From assembly GCF_000340215.1 (NCBI RefSeq), contig NW_006921533.1, positions 4,018,273 to 4,082,272 on the forward strand: a stretch of DNA of 64,000 nucleotides, in the 5' to 3' direction. Under the pieces are notes generated by a model. That model was not told where the DNA came from. It did not search any database and saw nothing but the letters and a program-made list of their open reading frames with translations. This stretch comes from Pseudocercospora fijiensis CIRAD86. Its lineage: Eukaryota; Ascomycota; Dothideomycetes; Mycosphaerellales; Mycosphaerellaceae. The translations under genes and the position numbers were made by a program. This document shows, piece by piece, positions 55,624 through 64,000 of this stretch (position 1 is its first letter; each line of letters begins with the position of its first letter).

Positions 55624-56242
55624 CTCCGTCCGGTCTCGCACATGAAACGACCGAGGTCAACGGTCAACCACGAGCTTGCACCACTTGTTGAATAGCGAAT
55701 CGCGAATTCACCATTTTCGACCACATCACGCAGCATTAGCGTACCATCACACCGTCAATGGCGTAGATGACGGCTTTCACGGCCAAAAGCATTCGAGTTT
55801 TCTTCATTGATTCTCATTCCCTTTACGGCATCATTGGACAAACAGCACAGCGAAAATTTTGGGTGGGCTGTGGATTCCTGCTTTACGAAGAGATACCCGA
55901 GCCAAAATCGGTTCTAATCATTGGGGAGGCGGCACGAAAGGAAAGCATTCAACTCTTATTGATTTATATAGCGAAGGCGCCAAAGGACCAACGGGATAGA
56001 AAAGTTAGGCATTCATTCCATCCACAGAAAGAACTTCACACATTGCTCGAGATATTTGACGTTTCGGCAAATTGAAAACCTTCTGCGACTCAAAAGCTCT
56101 CCATATTTCTATTCGATTGAACGCTTCCAGGTCTACTCACTAGAGATCAGAAAAATGTGAGTATCTGCTCCCACTGCCTGTACTTCGTTTGAGAAGTGTC
56201 ACATGCGACGCTACTCTCAGACACCCTTTTCCAACCCAAGTG
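55624..56242. other. Intergenic between convergent arrestin and SHG1 genes
   Basis: About 620 bases, somewhat AT-richer near 55780-56150. A 102-codon plus frame at 55767-56075 has no recognised domain. Presumed 3' untranslated regions. Confidence 0.5.
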
Positions 56243-58612
56243 CTACCCGGGCTCTTTATCCGCGTCTGCAGCCTCAGGGGCCTTGCTAGCTCGACGATCG
56301 CGGTCTCGACTGTCTTCCCGCCTCCTTTCGCGCTCGCGCTCTCTGTCTCTGTCTCGTTCACGATCTCTATCCCTCTCGCGCGAACGGTCTCTCACGTTGC
56401 GGTCACGACTGCGCTCTCTGTATCTATCCCTGCTGCGATCTCGATCTCGTGAACGGCTCCTCTCTCTGCGTCTGGTCCGCTCGCGGTCGTCATCAGCTCT
56501 CGCAGAACTTCCGCCACCAGGGATGTATCGATCAATTTCGGAGCCTCGTCCGCGATCTCTGTCGCGATCTCGATCCCGGTCATCGTATCTCGCGCGACGT
56601 CTTGGCGCAGTTCTCTCGTCACGAATGATCGAATTTAGATGATCCTCATCGACTTCACGTGGCTCGCGAGGCCGACGAGACTGAGAACGCTCTTCGCCGT
56701 CTTCGCGAGGAGGCCGTCGTCGCGGTTGATCATCATCGTCATCCCGTCGTCGTGGCATGTTACGCTCGTCGCGAATGATCCTATCAAGATGATCATCATC
56801 CCGAGGACGTCGGCGAGGTGCTTCATCATCCTCGTCCCTTCGGCGACGTGGAGCCTCCTCGTCATCTTCCTTGCGCCGACGGGGAGCTTCATCGTCTTCC
56901 TCCTTGGCCTGTCTGCCCGAGCCTGGGATGTATCTGTCGATGCCAACTGGGCTACAGCTGCGGTCACGATCGCGATCACGATCCCGGCGACGATCTCTGG
57001 ACTCGCGTCGACGATCTCTGGAATCGCGTCGACGTCGAGAGGGAGAGCGTGATCGTGTTCTCTCGCGGTAACGTCGGCGTGGAGGACTGCGACTATCATT
57101 GTTGCGCCGTGCGCCAGCTGGACGATAGTTGTTCTCCCTGGACTCGCGCGGACTCCTGCTACGAGCGGCACGTTCGACCACTTCGCCCTCATCACGGTCA
57201 TCTTCCCGCTTTCTTGTATCGCGGGCTCTGTCTCTATCCCTTTCTCTCTCACGATCCCGCTCACGTTCACGTTCACGGTCTCGATCTCGCTCTCTGTCTC
57301 TTTCGCGACTCCTATCTCGGTCACGACGGTCAGCCGGTCCGCGTTGCCGAGCTTTCCAGGCCTCCCGCTCAGCACTAATGTCGCGGTAGAGAGATTCTCG
57401 TCGGTCGCGGCCTTGACGTCCATCAACAGAGGATTCGCGGCGTCGGTTGCTATGGGTAGACCGAGCAGGCGACGGAGAGCGCTGTCGTGCTTGCCGCTCA
57501 CGGTCTTTTCTAGGACCTGTCGGAATGGCGGGAGTACCTTCCTTCTCCGCCTTTTCGCCCTGTGCTTTGTCGCCCGGCTTGTCACCTTTGCGCAGGGTGA
57601 GTGAAGTTGGCAGCAGGCCTTGAGCACGCATTGCGTCTTTGTTTTGATTGTCCTTGGGTGCCCGCTGGTGCTTGAGTCTGGCTGGTGGTTCCATGCTCTC
57701 ACTTCGTTCCAACTCTGGCCGCCTCGCCTTCTCCGCCATCTCTTGGCCTTCTCGAAGAAGCAGGTCAAGAGCCTCAGCTTCCAGTCTCTTCTGTTCGCGT
57801 TCCTGCCTCTCCTTCTGCCGCCGCTCGCGTTCCTCCTGTAGAGCCTTCTCCCGCTCCTCTGCTTCCTTCTTGGCCTTCTCGCGCTCTTCATTGAACTGCT
57901 TGATGCGCTCGCGCTCGCGTTCCTTCTCTGCCAGCTTCCACGCATCACGCTCGGCTCTCCTCTTCTGCTCGCGTTGTAAGCGTTCAGTCTCCTTCTGCAG
58001 AGCTTCCTGTTTCTTCTTCAATGCCTGAAGTTCCTTCTTCTTCCGATCCTGCGCCTCCTTCCGCTTGCGCAGCTTCTCATCCTCCATGAACTTCTTAGCA
58101 CGGTCCTGACGGCGTTGCTCTGCTTCCGCCGCGTATTCTGCATCGGTCTTTCTGCCTCTGCGAATTTCCTCCTCCACGGCTTCATCGCCAATCTCCTTGC
58201 GTCTGATGTCACGTAGAGCACGCTCCGCACTCGCCATGAACTGATCAATATAAGCATCAATATCGGCCTCGGTCTTCCCGTAGACATCAGCGCGGGCTGC
58301 TGAGCCCTCCAGTAATGGCGCGGCGATACGTTTATCTGGCCTCAGGTATTTCATCGGATCGCGGTCGATCTCTGCGCTGGTAAATGTGCGTAGCGCAGCC
58401 TCGAACATACCGCGCTCCGCCGACTCATTGTACTGTTGAATAGCCTTCTTGCGCAGCACATCGAATTCGCCTTTCTTCTTGAAGGTGTGAAGCATGCTAT
58501 CGATCGCATCGTGTTGTGCGCCGCTCAACGGTAATTCCTGGATTTTCGGTCTCTTGCGCGCCGGCAGCTCGAAGTCGTCTGTGCCAGACATTACGACATC
58601 TAATGTGGCCAT
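56243..58612 (-). CDS. COMPASS component SHG1/BOD1-domain protein with long RS/RD/RE tail
   Basis: Single exon of 789 residues. The N-terminus (about 25-140) is the BOD1/SHG1 domain: F-K-K-K-G-E-F-D-V-L-R-K-K, E-I-D-R-D-P-M-K-Y-L-R-P, L-L-E-G-S-A-A-R-A-D-V-Y. SHG1 belongs to the Set1/COMPASS histone H3K4 methyltransferase complex in the nucleus. Residues about 150-300 form a Lys/Arg/Glu/Gln-rich coiled coil; the remainder is dominated by Arg-Asp, Arg-Glu and Arg-Ser dipeptides like splicing factors, with a repeated D-R-Y-I-P-G-S/G-G motif (three copies) and repeated P-R-R-R-x-D-D-D blocks. Yeast Shg1 is only about 140 residues, so the tail is an addition. An in-frame ATG at 58591 is an alternative start. 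Confidence 0.85.
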   Translation of the reverse strand: MATLDVVMSGTDDFELPARKRPKIQELPLSGAQHDAIDSMLHTFKKKGEFDVLRKKAIQQYNESAERGMFEAALRTFTSAEIDRDPMKYLRPDKRIAAPLLEGSAARADVYGKTEADIDAYIDQFMASAERALRDIRRKEIGDEAVEEEIRRGRKTDAEYAAEAEQRRQDRAKKFMEDEKLRKRKEAQDRKKKELQALKKKQEALQKETERLQREQKRRAERDAWKLAEKERERERIKQFNEEREKAKKEAEEREKALQEERERRQKERQEREQKRLEAEALDLLLREGQEMAEKARRPELERSESMEPPARLKHQRAPKDNQNKDAMRAQGLLPTSLTLRKGDKPGDKAQGEKAEKEGTPAIPTGPRKDRERQARQRSPSPARSTHSNRRRESSVDGRQGRDRRESLYRDISAEREAWKARQRGPADRRDRDRSRERDRERDRDRERERERDRERERDRDRARDTRKREDDRDEGEVVERAARSRSPRESRENNYRPAGARRNNDSRSPPRRRYRERTRSRSPSRRRRDSRDRRRESRDRRRDRDRDRDRSCSPVGIDRYIPGSGRQAKEEDDEAPRRRKEDDEEAPRRRRDEDDEAPRRRPRDDDHLDRIIRDERNMPRRRDDDDDQPRRRPPREDGEERSQSRRPREPREVDEDHLNSIIRDERTAPRRRARYDDRDRDRDRDRGRGSEIDRYIPGGGSSARADDDRERTRRRERSRSRDRDRSRDRYRERSRDRNVRDRSRERDRDRERDRDRERERERRREDSRDRDRRASKAPEAADADKEPG

Positions 58613-58940
58613 ATCGGCGGCGATGGTGTTGGTGTTATCGGATTATCTCATGCTCATGCTTGCCAGGGACTCAGAGAGAGACGCGAATTGGCGAATTGGA
58701 GATGCGGCGGCGATGGCAGGGGCTTCGGCTTCGGAAACAACCGCACTTCCCGCGGCATGGAGGGTCATCGGCCAGGGCAGCAGCGAGTATTTGCATTGCA
58801 CTTGCGCAACTCGTGTGACAATCATAATCCTCACCACCAAACACGGCGAGTAGCAAGGGCAGGCTCCCATTCGGCTCACATACACTCGTCAGCGAGCCGT
58901 CTTCTCATCACTGCGCGCCTTCTCCGGCTATCTCGTCACC
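58613..58940. promoter_or_regulatory. Divergent promoter of SHG1 and complex I subunit genes
   Basis: 328 bases between two genes facing away from each other; no TATA box evident, as is usual for housekeeping genes. Confidence 0.5.
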
Positions 58941-59299
58941 ATGGTCAACAAGATCCTTTTCTGGTCAGTATGTCTAGCTCAATACACAGCAAAAGCTGAC
59001 ATCCACATAGGTCTGGCTTCGGCCTCGCCGTCAGATTCTGGCAGCTCGGCATCGAGATGAGACCCTTCTTCCAACGTGAAAACTGGATTATATACCCCAT
59101 CTACGGCACTCTCGGCGCATCATTTGGCTACTGGTTACAAGGAGTGGAGAACAACCAGATGCGATACCTAGGCGATGCGAGACAGAGGCTCATTGAGAAG
59201 CGACGGAGGAGACAAGAGCGTGAGGCTTTGAACGAGGGCAGCAACTGGCAGAAGAACCAGGAGGGTGCTGTGGCATCGGAGGCCGGTGCGCACGCGTAA
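58941..59299 (+). CDS. Small mitochondrial complex I accessory subunit (14 kDa type)
   Basis: Exon 58941-58963 plus 59011-59299 around a 47-base intron (donor GTCAGT, acceptor ATAG) gives 103 residues. It starts M-V-N-K-I-L-F-W-S-G-F-G-L-A-V-R, a pattern I associate with the fungal protein annotated as NADH-ubiquinone oxidoreductase 14 kDa subunit. A second hydrophobic segment (Y-P-I-Y-G-T-L-G-A-S-F-G-Y-W-L-Q-G-V-E) is followed by a highly basic stretch (K-R-R-R-R-Q-E-R). This fits a small inner-membrane protein with two hydrophobic helices. The first eight codons are in the tiny first exon, so the gene is easily mis-started at the internal Met. Function by family resemblance only. Confidence 0.75.
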
Positions 59300-59733
59300 A
59301 GCGCTGCTATGAAGGCGCATGATCGCGCAGAGCGACGGAACGGCCATGCGGAGGATGCCATGCATGTGCGGGATCGTTGCTGACGCTATAAAGTGCGAAA
59401 GGCATATCACGCATATCTAGTGCAGATGTATGCGGAGAGCTGTTTATGAGCTATGCTGCACTTCTGTACGTACTAGATGCTCACGCGGATCTCATGACAT
59501 GATCAAAATTCCACAGATCAGAATGAGGGACACGTCGCATAGACGTTTTTGATGTATAGAACAATTTCACGAGCGCGGTATGGACCGAATAACAAGCAAG
59601 ACGCCATTTCCGAGAGCAGACATCCCGCTTTGGCTTCACCTTCTTCCTACTTTGAAACATGCCGCGTGTCCTTGTGAAGATATAAGACCCGGTATTTTCC
59701 TTGATATGCAACATATCACCTAAAACTGTGACA
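59300..59733. other. Intergenic; TATA-like box before the CofD-like gene
   Basis: 434 bases; TATAAGA at 59681-59687 lies 53 bases before the next start codon. Nothing else recognised. Confidence 0.55.
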
Positions 59734-61341
59734 ATGGCAACTCAGCAGCATGAATTTGCCGTGCATGCTGCCAATGGCTGGCAGCCGAACTGGAATCTTC
59801 TCAATGTCCGCTCGGAACCAGGATCTGGAACGTCGACTCCAAGAATATCAGCACAACGTGGCGGGATAGTCGTCTTCTCAGGCGGGAGCGCTGCCAACAG
59901 TCTCGTCGACGTGTTCAATGAGATACGAGAAGCAAACAATACTTCACTCAGCTATGTCATCCCGATCTCTGATAATGGTGGCTCTTCTAGCGAGCTGATA
60001 CGCGTCTTTGGAGGGCCTGGTATGCTCAAACACCCGCAACTCGTTTCATGACTACCTCCGTACATGGACCAGATTTCTGATCATCGTACACAGGGATTGG
60101 AGATGTGCGCTCTCGTCTAGTCCGCCTGATTCCAGACGAGGGAGACGAAGCCCAGGCCATCAAGACGTTCTTCAATCATCGCCTGCCCCGAGGCTATGCG
60201 CCAGCGAGGGCAGAGTGGCTGGACATTGTCGAAGCGACGCACTCGCTATGGAACGGCATTTCGTCTCCTAAGAAGGAGCTGATCCGCAGCTTTCTCAATT
60301 CCATGAACCAGGAAATTGTAAAGCGCCTCCGACCAACAAGCAAGTTCGATTTCTCAGGTGCCAGCATCGGCAACCTCTTCTTGACTGGGTTCGTACAGAG
60401 TGTTCCGGGTAGTAGATGCAACTGACAGCAGCAGTGCTCGACTCTTCACTGGTAGCTTCGAGGCCTCTATCTACCTGGTATCCAGCATTTGTGGCGTTCC
60501 TTCGACAGTCTCTATTTTGCCTGCCTTGAATACCAACTTCGCTCATCACATAGCAACAGGACTAGCGAATGGCACTATTATATACGGTCAAAACAACATC
60601 AGTCATCCAAGCGTGCCCGCCGCTCCAGTAGACCATGTCCCGGTCTCGCCGATGCAAGCACTTCGAGTCGAAACGGAAGAGCACGACAAGGTCGAAGATG
60701 CGAACATGCCCGGGACTCTACCTACTCTCAGGAAGCCCGCCATCACGTTTTCCAAAGAGGACGAAGAGGAGCTGCCAGCCCGCATCGAGCGACTCTGGTA
60801 CATCAACCCTTACGGTCAAGAGATCACCATTCCTGCCAACCCAAGAGTTGTGGAGTCTCTGAGGAACTCATCCTGCATCATTTACAGCATTGGCTCGCTT
60901 TTCACCTCGATCATTCCATCCCTGGTTTTGAAAGGTGTCGGTGCTGCCATTGCATCTCCCCTCATCCGAACTAAGATCCTCATCCTCAATGGCACGCTGG
61001 ACCGCGAGACTGGGCCATCTACCAACCCATTCACAGCTCTAGACTTCATTGCTGCAATTGCGTGCGCATGTCGTGACTCGCAAGGCCTTCCCAGACCAAA
61101 TGCTGAAGACTACTGGCAGTACGTCACGCACGTCATCTACCTCGACGGCCCGTTGTCCCCCAAGCTGGACAAAGAGGCTCTGAGCAAGATCGGCATTGAG
61201 TCACTTCGGGTTTATGGTCGGAGTGACGAGAGTAGAAAAGGCGGCCGTTATGATGCGAGAGCGCTTACCCAAGCATTAGAAGCCGTAATCGGGCGGAAAG
61301 ACCCCAAAGGTCGGTCGAGACGAAACACTGTGATCACTTGA
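59734..61341 (+). CDS. CofD-like (UPF0052/YvcK superfamily) protein
   Basis: Exons 59734-60019, 60094-60388 and 60435-61341 (introns of 74 and 46 bases) give 495 residues. The N-terminal region has the family nucleotide-binding turn G-G-I-V-V-F-S-G-G-S-A-A-N-S-L and P-I-S-D-N-G-G-S-S-S-E-L-I-R, then G-P-G-I-G-D-V-R-S-R-L restored by splicing. Later come F-S-G-A-S-I-G-N-L-F-L-T-G, I-P-A-N-P-R-V-V, S-I-G-S-L-F-T-S-I-I-P-S-L and L-I-L-N-G-T-L-D-R-E-T. CofD transfers phospholactate in coenzyme F420 synthesis, while YvcK controls cell-wall metabolism in bacteria. Fungi do not make F420, so the eukaryotic homologue has an unknown role. A low-complexity insert (about 260-315) separates the two halves of the domain. 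Confidence 0.88.
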
Positions 61342-61631
61342 GCGGCCATTCATGCAGAATTGAGGCACTGGTGGTAACGCACATTCATCTCAAGATCCAC
61401 GCGACACTTGAGACGCCTCGGGAAAGATCTCCCGCACTAGCAGTGCGCGGCCGCGAGCGGCTCCCCAGGAACAGGAAACAGCCCCGCCGATTGATGACAG
61501 AGCTCTTGTAGCTCCGTCCCAACAGTACGGCAACTAAAGTCAAAAAGTTCAAAGACTTGGCTCAGTTGACTTTGTATAAGAAGGTGCTCACAACAAGCAG
61601 AGGAAGCAGGATCGGGCATTCTACTTCCAAT

Positions 61632-62777
61632 ATGGCATCCAAACCACTCAATGTCGCAGTCGTGGGCTACGGTCTTTCCGCAAAGGTCTTCCACATCCCT
61701 CTAGTCCTCGCCTTACCAGACGAGTACAAGCTCTATGGCGTCGTACAGCGATCTCCTAAACCAGACGACGATGCCTCGAAAGACCATCCCGGAATCAAGA
61801 GCTGGAGGGCTGTTGACGAGGTCTATGCGGACACAAATGTGGACGTGGTAATCGTTACCACTACGCCAGAGACACATTTTGAAATGGCGAAGAGGTCGTT
61901 GGAATCCGGAAAGAATGTGGTCGTGGAGAAGCCATTCGTACCTTCACCTGGGGAGGCCGGCGAGCTTGCGAAGATTGCTGAGAAGAGTGGGAAGAAGTTG
62001 ACTGTTTACCAAAATAGAAGGTGGGATGCAGACTTCCTCACGTTGAGGAAAATCATGGCTGAAGGCTTGCTGGGTGATATATCAGAGTTCGAAACTCATT
62101 TCGATAGGCATCGTCCTGATGCTCCACCTGCGGGATCCTGGAAGAATGAAGACAAGCCAGCGCATGGAAGCCTTTACGATCTGGGCACTCATTTGATTGA
62201 TCAAGTATACCACACGTTCGGTATGCCAAAGCGAGTGACTGCTTTCATTGGTAGGCAGCGAAGAAGCGTCCCTTCCGGACCACCTGACTCGCACACCGTG
62301 CTGCTCCATTACGACGGACCACTGCTGGTAACTGTCAAGGCTGGTGTGGTCAGTCCTGAGGTCGAACAGCTCAGGTACTGGGTAAGAGGTACAAAGGGTA
62401 GCTTCAAGAAGGTGTGTGCTGGCAACACTCGTATCTGATTCCGACGAGTGCTAACACATCTGGAATAGTTCCATCTCGACCGCCAAGAAGATCAGCTTCG
62501 AAAGGAGAACGTTGGACCAGGACACCCAGAATTCGGCGTGGACCCCGAAAGCCATTATGGCACCCTTATCACTGTCGAGAACGAGAAGGCCACGCCTGTT
62601 GTTAAGAAGTACCCTACGATCAAGCCTGCGACTTATGTTGAATACTATCGCATATTTGCGAAAGCGATCAGAGGGGATGGTGAAGTTCCGGTGAAAGCTG
62701 AGGAGGCTAGGGACGTGCTACAAATCATCGAGCTTGCGATGTTGAGTTCGAAGGAAGGTAGGACTGTTGATGTGTGA
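61632..62777 (+). CDS. Gfo/Idh/MocA family NAD(P)-dependent oxidoreductase
   Basis: Exons 61632-62411 and 62469-62777 (57-base intron, donor GTGTGT) give 362 residues. Rossmann start V-A-V-V-G-Y-G-L-S-A-K-V-F-H, then T-T-T-P-E-T-H, E-K-P-F in the usual place (the Lys-Pro motif of the family), and the catalytic-domain D-L-G-T-H-L-I-D-Q helix with its conserved His. The enzyme oxidises or reduces sugars, inositols or related compounds; this subgroup resembles YeaE/YdgJ-like cytosolic oxidoreductases. The start is at 61632 because the 25 in-frame codons upstream show no similarity and the nucleotide-binding strand begins right after this Met. It lies 290 bases after the CofD-like gene, same strand. 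Confidence 0.9.
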
Positions 62778-63121
62778 GGAAGTGAACCACATCAAGCACA
62801 CTTCAGACGGCGACGGTGAGGTGGCATTCATGCAGAACCATCTCTCAAACCACGCCAATGGCTCAAGGACGAAATGTCAAAAGAACACTATCAAGAATAT
62901 TTGAAGCGATGTTGAGGACTTCGAATATCATGCGCCCTCACCTGCCGTCAGATGCATCATGGTTCGTGCTCATGTGATAGAAGTATAAACGGTCATTCTG
63001 CTGCGCACAGATCTTTCTTCGAGCCATCAATAACGCAACTTACGATATCTTACAAACCGCAACCAACTTACCAAGTTTCATCAAGCTGAAGCATCTTACA
63101 TCTGTCTGGCAGGCAGCGATC
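62778..63121. promoter_or_regulatory. Intergenic with TATA box (62984-62989)
   Basis: TATAAA 138 bases before ATG 63122, followed by a CA/CT-rich stretch typical of a fungal 5' untranslated region. It suggests the following broken gene once had a real promoter. Confidence 0.5.
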
Positions 63122-63763
63122 ATGCAGTCAAACATCGGCATCGAACACTTCAATGCCACGCTCAAGGCCTTGGCCGAAGCGCGGGCTTTGTTAAGTAGGA
63201 ATACTTGGCCAGTCGAACAGTGTATGCGACGTTAATCAAGATCCTAGCGCTACCAGAAGACACCATCAAGGCCATTGTCAAGCAGCAAGGTGATGGAGCA
63301 GTGGAGGGTATCGTGAAGATGCTATTCAAAGAAGCGAGGTATCTCCGTCAGCCAGGAGAGCGTCGATGGATGGATGCAGGAGACGTTATGGAATCGGGAG
63401 ACTTTGACCAGAGCGAAGAAGCTGCTGGATGCATATTCTCGGAACTGCGCTGGCTCAGCGAATTGCCCACCGGCCCTCAACACGTGTTCGATCTCCTGTT
63501 CGAAGATCAGTGGGTTAGAAACGTCGAGCCCGAGAACTTCTGGTGGTGGACTGACCAGCTTGATAAACTGATGCATCACGTTATCATTCAGCAAAACAGG
63601 CAGAAGGCCAAAAGATCGGCCGGAGGCGTGGGATCCTCGGCCTTGGATCGACGAGTTGCAGAGATATCGAGGCTACGTCAAGCGCCTGTGCGTCGAATTG
63701 GAGGAGGATGGAGAGTATCTCAAGTGCGTGTTCCAGAAGAGTCTGGAGGAACTTCTGGGCTAG
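63122..63763 (+). pseudogene. Probable broken protein-coding gene of unknown function
   Basis: Starts M-Q-S-N-I-G-I-E-H-F-N and then gives protein-like text in changing frames: E-Y-L-A-S-R-T-V-Y-A-T-L near 63200-63240, S-V-D-G-W-M-Q-E-T-L-W near 63360, F-W-W-W-T-D-Q-L-D-K near 63540, and W-I-D-E-L-Q-R-Y-R-G-Y-V-K up to a stop at 63761. No frame is continuous and the steps are too close together for introns. There is no RIP signature, so the damage is by small indels. It could also be a poorly assembled gene. No family recognised. Confidence 0.4.
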
Positions 63764-64000
63764 GATTCTTCGTCAGAGAATTGCGAAGCATCAGGAGTAA
63801 CGACATTGAAAGGAGGAGCTCTAAACTCCCACATAGCCAAGCACTCTTCGGTGAATGTCGTTCGAGACTAGGAGGGATTGCCTTCGAATTCGATCACTAT
63901 CAATTAGAGCATCATCAGATTAACCCAGGCACACTACGAGATTGTGTAGCGGGAGGTTGGGAGGACACATGCAGACTGCATAGATGCTATACTATCTTAC
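63764..64000. other. Window end, no feature seen
   Basis: Normal composition. One plus frame stays open to the end of the window but reads like chance; nothing recognised. Confidence 0.4.

Noticed and set aside
56635..57948. 437-codon minus-strand frame and several plus frames within SHG1
   Set aside because: Alternate-frame products of Arg-Asp/Arg-Glu repeat codons; the 789-residue frame holds the conserved domain.
1..64000. CRISPR arrays, bacterial operons, ribosome-binding sites
   Set aside because: Spliced eukaryotic genes and RIP-marked fungal transposons; the only regular repeats are LTRs, inverted repeats and coding repeats.

Overview
The window looks like nuclear DNA of a filamentous ascomycete (Pezizomycotina; a Dothideomycete is my guess, not shown). 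Reasons: compact genes with short GT-AG introns (about 46-75 bases), fungal families (HsbA, GT15 mannosyltransferase, fungal APC13, LDB19-type arrestin, COMPASS SHG1), and transposons carrying a strong RIP (repeat-induced point mutation) signature: CpA and TpG depleted, TpA in excess, CpG kept, and coding frames broken mainly by TAG/TAA where CAG, CAA or TGG is expected.

Layout. (1) 26-19601: a three-level transposon nest. A Ty3/gypsy element X on the minus strand (target duplication ACTAG) was hit in its chromodomain by a second copy of the same family, Y (TATTC), and Y was hit by a Ty1/copia element Z (AGTAC). (2) 19819-19949: a threonine-type tRNA gene (anticodon TGT) with a normal-position 9-base intron plus a 48-base insertion in the D-loop. 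(3) 20177-22374: an alpha/beta hydrolase whose nucleophile serine is replaced by aspartate, then an HsbA-like secreted protein. (4) 23373-33651: a Mutator-like DNA transposon (MULE) with about 50-base inverted repeats and a 9-base target duplication, itself carrying a 7.0 kb gypsy element W. (5) 34178-48107: sugar transporter, MetE-like protein, CBM9-like secreted protein, GT15 mannosyltransferase, APC13, zinc alcohol dehydrogenase, serine-rich secreted repeat protein, ACMSD-like amidohydrolase. (6) 48325-51905: a PIF/Harbinger DNA transposon in what was a short divergent promoter. (7) 52004-62777: 2OG-Fe(II) dioxygenase, LDB19/ART1-like arrestin, SHG1 with a long RS/RD/RE tail, small complex I subunit, CofD-like protein, Gfo/Idh/MocA oxidoreductase. 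(8) 63122-63763: a gene-like stretch with several frame shifts.

Genes and transposons are sharply partitioned: the genes show normal dinucleotide use right up to the repeat ends. Housekeeping genes (APC13, SHG1, complex I, GT15, arrestin) alternate with accessory, secreted or catabolic genes (transporter, HsbA, serine-rich protein, dioxygenase/amidohydrolase pair) that sit next to the transposons. Exon joins were worked out by hand from splice sites and reading frame; family names come from recognised motifs, not from a database search.
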